11,199 nucleotides of DNA. It comes from Bacteroidales bacterium (GTDB lineage Bacteria; Bacteroidota; Bacteroidia; Bacteroidales; F082). The stretch lies in NCBI GenBank assembly GCA_016281295.1, contig JAEEII010000174.1, positions 1-11,199 of the forward strand, read 5' to 3'. The notes below the pieces were generated by a model, which saw only the letters and a list, made by a program, of their open reading frames with translations, was not told the origin of the DNA and made no database searches. The position numbers were made by a program, and so were the translations under genes. Shown piece after piece: positions 4,744 through 9,734 of this stretch (positions within the stretch are counted from its first letter, which is position 1; each line of letters opens with the position of its first letter).

Positions 4744-6033
4744 CTAGAACATTTCATCGTTAAACAACATTTCTTGGATTTCCGCAATCGTTTCGAGTAT
4801 CTTCACCTCTGGGTGCTTCATTCGTAGGGCTAGCGTGCGTCGCAGGGCTTCTACCTCTGCAAATATCTGCTTCGGAGTGTATCGACGAAGATCTTCGGTT
4901 TCGATGAACTGAAGCAGGGCAGAACAAGCATCGCGAACGGCCATATCGGAGTGAGTGTTTCGGAAGGTGGTCAATCGCCTGCGAAGCACCTCCAAATCAT
5001 TTTCGGGTTTTCTGCCCTCGACACAATTGTCGATGTGGAGAAATTCGCGGTCAGCTGCCCACTTGAACAGCTTCTTTTCTGGACAGAGGTCTTTTCTGAC
5101 GGGTGTCCATTCTGATTTATTCACCACCTTACCTAGAGCGACCGCCACAAGTGATCTTGATTCCTCTTTAAAACGAGCCACCTTGAATTGGAAATAGTGG
5201 AATGCAAGGTCTTGGAATCTCTGCCAGAGTTTATCGGGGCTATCGAACAAATCAAGGGTGTGAGGAATAGCACGTTTCTTCATTCGCTTACCCTCTTGCG
5301 ACTCTATCACCAACCATCTTTCGGCCTTACTTTTCAGACTAAACTCGACTCGCCAAATCTCGGGTTTATAGACCTCACCATTGTGTCTGCGCTTTGTTCC
5401 GTTTATAGGATCGTCTATTAACCCTGCGTTGAACCAGGCAAGTTTAATGTAGGTCTTTTCACGGCTTACGGTGTCTATCTCTAGCGACTTGTTGTATAGC
5501 TTTGTTGACACCATCGATGTAGGGCTACCCCATGACAATGACTCCCAATTAAATTGGCTCCAATTGTCCATGCCAAAGGCATTCAGTTTGGATTGATTCA
5601 CTTTGCGATAACGGCCTTGTATATACCTGCGAGCGAAGCGAGCAGGCTGGTCACCGTAATCAAACTGCTCGAAGTCATAAGCAATGTCTATACGAAAGAT
5701 CTTTTTGAAAACATATCCATGTCGTAGCATAAACTGCCGCAATCGCTCGATGCAGTCGGTCACATAACACTGCGAGTTAACCAAACGTAGCCTGCATGAG
5801 TATTCTGTAAGACCCGTAAATGAACTTGCACCCGACGGCGGGCATCTACGCACCTCAATCCATGGATGGCCATCGGCATCTTCGAGCGTAAAGACCTGGC
5901 TCCAGACTCTGGTACCATACTCACGCTCCTTGACGAAATAACCCTGCTCTCTGAAATATTCAGCATTGCAGGGAAAGTTTCGTGCAGACTCTTCGCAAGA
6001 GACCTCTAGCCAATCGAGATTGATACAGCGCAT
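4744..6033 (-). CDS. rep: Rolling-circle replication initiation protein (Rep)
   Basis: A 429-residue protein of the phage/plasmid replication initiator type (Rep_trans-like). Visible signatures are FRIDIAYDF at 113-121 (the RiD-x-A-x-DF motif that positions the metal and active site), STKLYNKSLE at 176-185 with the candidate nucleophilic Tyr180, and WRVEFSLK at 227-234, the RxE motif following it. Such proteins nick one strand at the double-strand origin, stay attached through tyrosine and start leading-strand synthesis with host polymerase and helicase. The C-terminal 180 residues are helical and charged, probably for DNA binding or oligomerisation. Similar Reps occur in Bacteroidota plasmids and small phages, including, as I recall, the Flavobacterium ssDNA phage FLiP. 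The stop codon is 1 nt from the next gene. The cognate nick site cannot be assigned by eye. Confidence 0.88.
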   Translation of the reverse strand: MRCINLDWLEVSCEESARNFPCNAEYFREQGYFVKEREYGTRVWSQVFTLEDADGHPWIEVRRCPPSGASSFTGLTEYSCRLRLVNSQCYVTDCIERLRQFMLRHGYVFKKIFRIDIAYDFEQFDYGDQPARFARRYIQGRYRKVNQSKLNAFGMDNWSQFNWESLSWGSPTSMVSTKLYNKSLEIDTVSREKTYIKLAWFNAGLIDDPINGTKRRHNGEVYKPEIWRVEFSLKSKAERWLVIESQEGKRMKKRAIPHTLDLFDSPDKLWQRFQDLAFHYFQFKVARFKEESRSLVAVALGKVVNKSEWTPVRKDLCPEKKLFKWAADREFLHIDNCVEGRKPENDLEVLRRRLTTFRNTHSDMAVRDACSALLQFIETEDLRRYTPKQIFAEVEALRRTLALRMKHPEVKILETIAEIQEMLFNDEMF

Positions 6034-6072
6034 ATTAGTTGATGATGAACTTAAAACATCGACACAATCAAG

Positions 6073-6303
6073 TTAAAACCAAGTTCCAACGGACTTTAGA
6101 ATTAACTTATCCTCGATGATCTTATAACCGTCAGGTTTCCACTTGACAATGAGTGTACGGCCATTGCTACGGTGATGCAGTTTAATGACCCACAGATTGT
6201 CAGAGTGCGAAAAGAAAACTCGCTGATAACCGTTAAACTCGAGGTCGGAACACTCTTGGAGTGCCCCGACCTGCATTTCGGTTCTAACTACTAGTTCGCT
6301 CAT
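6073..6303 (-). CDS. Hypothetical protein between SSB and Rep (76 aa)
   Basis: A 76-residue protein starting MSELVVRTEM. Its start overlaps the SSB stop in an ATGA arrangement, and it ends 39 nt before Rep starts, so it is a genuine member of the replication unit. It looks like a small, soluble, mostly beta protein (YQRVFFSHSDNLWVIKLHH, then GRTLIVKWKPDGYKIIED) with no membrane span, signal peptide or cysteine motif; the single Cys is at residue 18. I do not recognise the family. Position suggests an accessory factor for Rep or for host interaction, but nothing in the sequence identifies the activity. Confidence 0.75.
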   Translation of the reverse strand: MSELVVRTEMQVGALQECSDLEFNGYQRVFFSHSDNLWVIKLHHRSNGRTLIVKWKPDGYKIIEDKLILKSVGTWF

Positions 6304-6830
6304 ATCTGCTCCTCTTCGGGCTGTTCTAACACTGCCTTGGGAACCACGAAACCAGCCTTGTTCTGCGCATACTCACCACCACGATTATCGACAAGCACAC
6401 GGAACTCATCTTTCTTCAATGGCTTTGTATCCATGTTACACCAATAGTGCTTCGTGACATCATACAATGCACCATCGGCAGGATCTATCAACTGACGTGG
6501 AACCTCATCAGACTGGCCACCACATAACTCAATCTCTTGCGCTGCAATCGACAATCCTGCCACCATTCTTTTGAGTTTGGGTGACGAATAGCATCTGAGC
6601 GAAGCATTGCCCCGGGCAAAGATCTTCACTCCTGCTTTGAGATAGGGTAAAACCTTGGAGTCAACATTGTTGAACGTAACATCGACCCACTCAGTCTGTT
6701 CGTGAGTCTTCTGGTCTTGGTCAGTCCACTTACTAGAGTGCGCAACGCGCATAGCCACAAACTTAGAGCCATTGGATTCTTTAACCTCGGCATCGGCTCC
6801 CAAATTACCGATAATTTCACATTTAAGCAT
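6300..6830 (-). CDS. ssb: Single-stranded DNA-binding protein (SSB)
   Basis: A 176-residue protein whose first 105 residues match the bacterial/phage SSB OB fold: IIGNLGADAEVKESNGSKFV at 6-25, VAHSSKW at 29-35, TEWVDVTFNN at 46-55, KVLPYLKAGVKIFARGN at 59-75. It binds single-stranded DNA, protecting the displaced strand during rolling-circle replication, which fits its position two genes upstream of Rep. Residues 106-176 do not look like the usual flexible Gly/Pro-rich linker. They form a compact-looking segment (YDVTKHYWCNMDT, then DEFRVLVDNRGGEY). The tail ends EQPEEEQI and lacks the canonical acidic DDDIPF-type tip, so recruitment of host repair and replication proteins may differ. It overlaps the next gene by 4 nt (ATGA), indicating coupled translation. 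Confidence 0.92.
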   Translation of the reverse strand: MLKCEIIGNLGADAEVKESNGSKFVAMRVAHSSKWTDQDQKTHEQTEWVDVTFNNVDSKVLPYLKAGVKIFARGNASLRCYSSPKLKRMVAGLSIAAQEIELCGGQSDEVPRQLIDPADGALYDVTKHYWCNMDTKPLKKDEFRVLVDNRGGEYAQNKAGFVVPKAVLEQPEEEQI

Positions 6831-6870
6831 AAGACGTAAATTATTTAAAATGAAACAAAAAAGTGATTAA

Positions 6871-7404
6871 TCACATGGAACGTTCAAGGCCCTCTAGTAA
6901 TGCACCAAGTAAGAAGAGAATAACACATGCCAACATACCAAACGCTGCATTAAACAATACCCACTCGCCTTGTGGACTTAGGTTTTTACGTAGGTTAGGT
7001 TGGCGCGATGTATTACAATGAGAGGATGATTTGGAGGATAAAAAGGCGGGGCAGAGGATCGAGAGTAGGCGAAAGCGGTTGCGATTGTAAACCGAATCTG
7101 GCTTGATGTAATCTAGTGTACCGTCGATGATGGACTTATACAATTCTGCAACAGAGATAACTACGGTCGAATATAAAACATCGAAACCGCTAGAACCTCG
7201 CATAGAGCCACCACAGCGCAGAATTAACTCAGAGTGGGTGACATCATCAAATGGGCGAAAGTAGTACCCACAATCCTGCGCATAGTTCTCCAAAAGGGAA
7301 CGTTTTACTTGATCACGATGCGTGGTACCCACCTTGACTTTGAACACGATGGAACCTGGACTGAATTGCCCACAATCCTTGAAAAAACAATAATACTTTA
7401 CCAT
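6871..7404 (-). CDS. Hypothetical protein with C-terminal membrane segment (177 aa)
   Basis: First full-length gene of the replication unit, not recognised. The N-terminal 110 residues look like a soluble alpha/beta domain (MVKYYCFFKD, then KVKVGTTHRDQVKRSLLENYAQD). They are followed by a Ser/Asn/Arg-rich linker (about 115-145) and one strongly hydrophobic segment at about 148-172 (WVLFNAAFGMLACVILFLLGALLEG) near the C-terminus. That topology predicts a tail-anchored inner-membrane protein facing the cytoplasm. The 11 nt ending 3 nt before its ATG can pair perfectly with the upstream leader RNA, so its translation is probably controlled. Position upstream of SSB and Rep suggests a role in replication, membrane attachment of replication, or host takeover; this is inference only. 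Its stop codon overlaps a 12-bp palindrome at 6863-6874. Confidence 0.7.
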   Translation of the reverse strand: MVKYYCFFKDCGQFSPGSIVFKVKVGTTHRDQVKRSLLENYAQDCGYYFRPFDDVTHSELILRCGGSMRGSSGFDVLYSTVVISVAELYKSIIDGTLDYIKPDSVYNRNRFRLLSILCPAFLSSKSSSHCNTSRQPNLRKNLSPQGEWVLFNAAFGMLACVILFLLGALLEGLERSM

Positions 7405-7407
7405 AAT

Positions 7408-7553
7408 GTTATGCGTTTTAGGTAGTTACGTAATAAGGCTGCTTAACTCCCTAGAATCGGCATTGTGATAAATAGAATCGCAAGCCCGAAGAGAAAAAAA
7501 AGACCCGAGCAATCTATCTAGCAAAGAACCAATCACTCGGGCAAACGCATAAC
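7408..7553. repeat. 11-bp inverted repeat linking leader RNA and ribosome-binding region
   Basis: GTTATGCGTTT at 7408-7418 and AAACGCATAAC at 7543-7553 (plus strand) are exact reverse complements 124 bp apart. On the transcript the downstream arm ends 3 nt before the ATG at 7404, where the ribosome would bind. Confidence 0.8.
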
Positions 7554-7581
7554 TGCGCCAAACCTTCGCTTTTACGTTCAT
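7426..7581 (-). CDS. Putative leader peptide of the replication unit (51 aa)
   Basis: A 51-codon frame starting MNVKAKVWRS at 7581 and ending TAA at 7428-7426. An AGAGG sequence lies 7-11 nt upstream of its ATG, which is unusually Shine-Dalgarno-like for this molecule. It starts about 30 nt after the predicted transcript start from the promoter at 7619-7650. An intrinsic terminator (hairpin 7504-7541 plus U tract 7494-7501) sits in the middle of the frame, so most transcripts would end before the stop codon unless the hairpin is prevented from forming. It may therefore be a regulatory leader ORF whose translation controls read-through, rather than a functional protein. The product is basic in its first half and resembles nothing I know. 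It could also be a chance frame within a small RNA. Confidence 0.4.
   Translation of the reverse strand: MNVKAKVWRSYAFARVIGSLLDRLLGSFFSLRACDSIYHNADSRELSSLIT
7494..7541 (-). terminator. Intrinsic terminator inside the replication-unit leader
   Basis: On the minus strand CCCGAG...CTCGGG forms a stem (positions 7541-7536 with 7509-7504; inner pairs including wobbles extend it to about 11 bp), followed by TCTTTTTTTT. It lies between the only visible promoter and the first full-length gene, which makes it an attenuator. Confidence 0.75.
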
Positions 7582-7614
7582 GGGTCTACCTCTAGTTGCC
7601 CATTATCCTAAAGC
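7494..7614 (-). ncRNA. Attenuated leader RNA of the replication unit
   Basis: Predicted transcript of about 120 nt from the promoter at 7619-7650 to an intrinsic terminator. Elements in order: a 5-bp hairpin (arms 7603-7599 and 7584-7580) that holds the AGAGG of the leader ORF in its loop and overlaps its ATG, an anti-RBS segment 7553-7543, then a terminator stem (CCCGAG 7541-7536 with CTCGGG 7509-7504, extendable to 11 bp with G-U pairs) and a U-rich tract 7503-7494. The anti-RBS segment is perfectly complementary to 7418-7408, directly upstream of the 177-aa gene start. It could act in cis as an attenuator or in trans as a small RNA. Confidence 0.6.
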
Positions 7615-7618
7615 ACCG

Positions 7619-7650
7619 CAAATGTACGATTATAGTAGAACGTGGGCAAA
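7619..7650 (-). promoter_or_regulatory. Bacteroidota promoter of the replication unit
   Basis: On the minus strand, TTTG (7650-7647), 20 nt, then TACATTTG (7626-7619). No other consensus promoter is visible between here and the 177-aa gene at 7404, so the replication unit probably depends on it. Transcription would start around 7612-7614, upstream of the leader ORF and its internal terminator. Confidence 0.8.
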
Positions 7651-7654
7651 TATA

Positions 7655-7761
7655 ATCGACAAACCAAGTAGTTTTCATCGACAAACAAACTCAATCCATA
7701 CAGAAACGACACCATAACCAAACTGAAACCAACAGTACACTCACATAAAACATCGACATAC
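7655..7761. promoter_or_regulatory. ATCGACAAAC direct repeats upstream of the replication promoter
   Basis: ATCGACAAAC occurs at 7655-7664 and 7677-7686, exactly 22 bp apart (two helical turns), beginning 4 bp upstream of the -33 box, with a 9/10 match ATCGACATAC at 7752-7761. The same 10-mer recurs at 975-984 upstream of the plus-strand promoter. They may bind a regulator or Rep. The rest of 7651-7812 is AT-rich and holds no credible gene. Confidence 0.5.
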
Positions 7762-7812
7762 CAGAAACGTAACAAAACTGCTTCAAAAATCAGAATTATC
7801 TCAAACGTAACC

Positions 7813-7841
7813 AAAAAAATACCCGAAAATTAAGTTTCGGG
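7813..7841 (-). terminator. Terminator of the RHH regulator gene
   Basis: On the minus strand CCCGAAA (7841-7835), a 6-nt loop, TTTCGGG (7828-7822), then a U tract (7819-7813). It overlaps the last codons of the regulator and separates it from the replication promoter. Confidence 0.82.
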
Positions 7842-8072
7842 CTTCGGATCAATGGTTAACGACAGGTGCATTCGGTCAACTTGCGCCTTATCATGCTCAT
7901 AAGTATGCACAATCTGGCTGATATCCCGCTCATCGAGTTTGAGCAGGATAAACCATAGTAATTTGCACATCACGGCTGATCGGCTATACCACCTCAAACC
8001 ATGAGTAACAGCGTCTAGTTTGTCTAGTAAATCCCTCTCCATTCTGACGGAGACCGTTTTATCTTTTTCCAT
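7830..8072 (-). CDS. Ribbon-helix-helix transcriptional regulator
   Basis: An 80-residue protein. Residues 5-45 fit the ribbon-helix-helix fold: a short beta-strand KTVSVRM (5-11) followed by two helices (ERDLLDKLDAVTHG and SRSAVMCKLLWFILLKL). Such proteins dimerise and bind palindromic operators. I start it at the ATG at 8072 because the promoter's -7 box lies at 8100-8107, so the in-frame start at 8102 would fall in the promoter. The promoter spacer holds a 7-bp inverted repeat (GGTAATT / AATTACC), consistent with autorepression. The C-terminal 35 residues are charged and of unknown role. An intrinsic terminator overlaps the end of the gene, so it is probably expressed alone, placed between the late-like and replication units where a switch or copy-control repressor would sit. 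Confidence 0.8.
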   Translation of the reverse strand: MEKDKTVSVRMERDLLDKLDAVTHGLRWYSRSAVMCKLLWFILLKLDERDISQIVHTYEHDKAQVDRMHLSLTIDPKPET

Positions 8073-8099
8073 AACAGCTATTTTTAAAAGTTCACGGTG

Positions 8100-8131
8100 C
8101 AAAGATAGGTAATTTTCAGTGAATTACCAAA
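8100..8131 (-). promoter_or_regulatory. Promoter of the RHH regulator with embedded operator
   Basis: On the minus strand, TTTG (8131-8128), 20 nt, then TATCTTTG (8107-8100). The spacer is almost filled by an inverted repeat, GGTAATT (8108-8114), 7 nt, AATTACC (8122-8128). A dimer bound there would block RNA polymerase, as expected for autorepression by the ribbon-helix-helix protein encoded just downstream. Confidence 0.82.
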
Positions 8132-8143
8132 CTTTATTCATGA

Positions 8144-8181
8144 AATGTAATACAAAAGAAGATCTGCACTTGTATTACATT
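8144..8181. repeat. Perfect 12-bp inverted repeat upstream of the RHH promoter
   Basis: AATGTAATACAA (8144-8155) and TTGTATTACATT (8170-8181) are perfectly complementary around a 14-nt centre. It lies 13 bp upstream of the regulator's -33 box and contains the same GTAAT/ATTAC half-sites as the operator within that promoter, so it may be a second binding site for the same protein. The arm and spacer lengths do not fit a Xer dif site. Confidence 0.75.
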
Positions 8182-8214
8182 CTGGAGACGTTTCGGGATA
8201 TCTCATCGAGTATA

Positions 8215-8249
8215 TAAAAAAGCCCTGCGCGCAATCACTGCGAGCAGGG
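8215..8249 (-). terminator. Terminator of the late-like unit
   Basis: On the minus strand CCCTGC and GCAGGG arms, with a further 3 bp after one mismatch, enclose a 7-nt loop (8249-8223), followed by a run of seven T (8221-8215). It follows the lipoprotein gene by 29 nt. Confidence 0.88.
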
Positions 8250-8277
8250 ATAAAAGTCTAAACAACATAGTGGCCAC

Positions 8278-8481
8278 CTAGCGCACATTGTGAACTTTCG
8301 GACGAATTGAATCGGTGGCCAAAGTGTTCGGTTTCTCCGACCATTCCCACAGAACCTCTAATTGACCTGTGCGATGGTTATAGGTCGCAATCCCGCTGGA
8401 GTTGACCAGATACCATCGAGTTGGAGAACAAGCAGATACGACTATAAGGCCGAACACTAAAAAGAATACCACTTTTGCCAT
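8278..8481 (-). CDS. Small lipoprotein, possible outer-membrane spanin or entry-exclusion factor
   Basis: A 67-residue protein with a lipoprotein signal: hydrophobic residues 3-14 followed by the lipobox VSAC with Cys18, predicting a mature lipidated protein of about 50 residues. The mature part is Trp- and Tyr-rich (RWYLVNSSG, LEVLWEWSEK). I start it at the ATG at 8481 because that places the signal sequence at the N-terminus; an in-frame start further upstream would bury it. It is the last gene of the late-like unit, 33 nt after the P5-like gene and 29 nt before the terminator. Small lipoproteins at the end of lysis cassettes include outer-membrane spanins, but no inner-membrane spanin partner is evident, so superinfection exclusion is an equal alternative. 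Both are inference. Confidence 0.75.
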   Translation of the reverse strand: MAKVVFFLVFGLIVVSACSPTRWYLVNSSGIATYNHRTGQLEVLWEWSEKPNTLATDSIRPKVHNVR

Positions 8482-8513
8482 AACGTTGACGAATATGTTT
8501 AAAATGAAAAGAG

Positions 8514-8936
8514 TCACACCAAGTCGTAGGCGGTTTCGCACGCATCCTGGGATATGCGTTGGCCGCACTCGACGAAAGCCATGGCCATGACAATCTTAAT
8601 CATGGTCTTACGGTCTAGGAACCAAATCCGCTGATAAGGACTTATCCCTACTTCATCGGCCACAAAGTCGATATACTTTTTCGTGGCATTTTCAACCTCG
8701 GGAGCCCATCGCGAAATGATCTTCGCGATTGTGTCGCAAGGCTTGCGATGGCCATCGTCACCGGAGATATATTTTTTGAGCAGTTTGAAGCCAGCCCGCA
8801 GGCCCATCTCTATACTCTCAAACTCTTCAAAAGCAGGATCGGTTTGCGGATGCCTTTCGCCCTGCCAATTGTTACCCTTTCGGATGTTTAGGGGGTTGTT
8901 GTTTCTGATACCCCGAGGAATCTTTTTCTCAATCAT
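8514..8936 (-). CDS. P5-like virion peptidoglycan hydrolase
   Basis: A 140-residue protein whose N-terminus (IPRGIRNNNPLNIRKGNNWQGE, residues 6-27) carries the RGIRNNNPxNIR signature of proteins annotated in Bacteroidota and phages as structural protein P5 or muramidase-like. The following acidic stretch FEEFESIEMGLRA (37-49) and the pattern DTIAKIISRWAPEVEN (68-83) also fit that family. These proteins have a lysozyme-like fold and are thought to open peptidoglycan locally during entry or lysis. There is no signal peptide, so release to the cell wall would need the holin-like protein or incorporation in virions. Length is typical for the family. It overlaps the nuclease stop by 8 nt. The glycan-cleaving role is inferred from the family; I cannot assign the catalytic Glu with certainty. 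Confidence 0.85.
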   Translation of the reverse strand: MIEKKIPRGIRNNNPLNIRKGNNWQGERHPQTDPAFEEFESIEMGLRAGFKLLKKYISGDDGHRKPCDTIAKIISRWAPEVENATKKYIDFVADEVGISPYQRIWFLDRKTMIKIVMAMAFVECGQRISQDACETAYDLV

Positions 8937-9522
8937 GCTGGTTAGTAAATAATTGGCAGGCGATCACCGTAAGGGAATCAGCTGCGTAGATAACTTTTAT
9001 ATAGCCATGAGGGACGGCCACTTTGCCGCCAGCTATGCGGCTAGTGTCCTCATGTGTGAAGATAGGAGCGACGCGGATGTGCACGCGCCCAAGGCGAAGC
9101 GCGGCCACCCGTTCGTAGTTTTCCATACGTTTCCATGCACCCGTATTGAGTGATGGTAGTTGCGGACAGACGTTCGACATTACGAACGTTTCCTGCATCG
9201 CGGCCAGACTGCTTGAGCGGTCGGCCGCTGGTACCATGTGGCCACGATGGTAGCCCGATTGCGAGTAGTCATCTGAACACACAGCATCGGGGCCAAGGCG
9301 AGGATCAGCGCGGAACGGCATAGACGGTTCGCGCTTGACGGTACCAATATCATCGCGGGTTACATCCCAAGCGATGTAGATGGGCAAACCAAGCGACGAA
9401 CTGTACACTGCGTTCCACGTGGAAAAGGAGAGGTCAACCTCTGTAGTTTTACTCTGGGCGATGGCTACTGAAGCTATAACCCAGGAGCATAGTATCAATA
9501 TGGTAATGGTTCTACTTATCAT
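8929..9522 (-). CDS. Secreted DNA/RNA non-specific endonuclease (NUC family)
   Basis: A 197-residue protein with an N-terminal signal peptide (about residues 1-23, hydrophobic core TITILILCSWVIASVAIA), so it is expected in the periplasm or outside the cell. It carries the beta-beta-alpha-metal nuclease signature: RGHMVPAADR at 93-102, whose His95 corresponds to the catalytic His of DRGH, then SNVCPQ at 116-121, and N126 with E134, spaced as the metal-binding Asn and helix Glu are in the Serratia/NucA family. The Asp that normally precedes RGH is His here. Such enzymes cleave single- and double-stranded DNA and RNA. A secreted nuclease inside a lysis-type cassette could degrade host nucleic acid during release or entry, or salvage nucleotides; which is unknown. 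The gene overlaps both neighbours (11 nt with the membrane protein, 8 nt with the P5-like gene). Confidence 0.9.
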   Translation of the reverse strand: MISRTITILILCSWVIASVAIAQSKTTEVDLSFSTWNAVYSSSLGLPIYIAWDVTRDDIGTVKREPSMPFRADPRLGPDAVCSDDYSQSGYHRGHMVPAADRSSSLAAMQETFVMSNVCPQLPSLNTGAWKRMENYERVAALRLGRVHIRVAPIFTHEDTSRIAGGKVAVPHGYIKVIYAADSLTVIACQLFTNQHD

Positions 9523-9733
9523 TGTGTTTTGGTTGACGCGGATAAGTAAACTTATAGTCGATGCCGAAGATAGTTGCGGTCAATGTTAGGAACTGCGCGC
9601 ACATCATCAGCACTCCAGCTTCTATGTCGTGGTCAGGGCTTATGATTAAGGATGTGAAAGCCAATCCCACAGCGGCAAAAAAACTGCATACAGCCACAAA
9701 TTTTTCATGTTTACGTGATTGCATAATAATCAT
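9512..9733 (-). CDS. Small two-span membrane protein, holin-like
   Basis: A 73-residue protein with two hydrophobic segments, about residues 12-31 (FVAVCSFFAAVGLAFTSLII) and 39-58 (starting AGVLMMCAQF), joined by a short acidic turn (SPDHDIE). It has a basic N-terminus and a basic, proline-containing C-terminal tail. Size and topology are those of a class II holin. It sits between the putative structural genes and a secreted nuclease plus a muralytic protein, so a holin role is a reasonable inference, though small virion membrane proteins look the same. It begins 1 nt after the stop of gene B and overlaps the nuclease gene by 11 nt, so it is tightly embedded in the unit. A second in-frame ATG at 9724 (MQSRKHEK) could be the true start. 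No sequence motif identifies it as a specific holin family. Confidence 0.75.
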   Translation of the reverse strand: MIIMQSRKHEKFVAVCSFFAAVGLAFTSLIISPDHDIEAGVLMMCAQFLTLTATIFGIDYKFTYPRQPKHNDK

Positions 9734-9734
9734 A

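Noticed and set aside
6863..6874. 12-bp palindrome GTGATTAATCAC between the 177-aa gene and ssb
   Set aside because: It overlaps a stop codon, has no promoter beside it, and one AT-rich palindrome of this length is weak evidence for an operator.
7608..7814. 68-codon minus-strand frame with hydrophobic residues
   Set aside because: Starts with TTG inside the U tract of the regulator's terminator and runs through the replication promoter and its repeats, so it is unlikely to be translated.
8144..8181. Perfect inverted repeat considered as a Xer dif-type integration site
   Set aside because: Arms of 12 bp with a 14-bp centre do not fit the usual 11-6-11 layout, and its position beside the RHH promoter suits an operator better.
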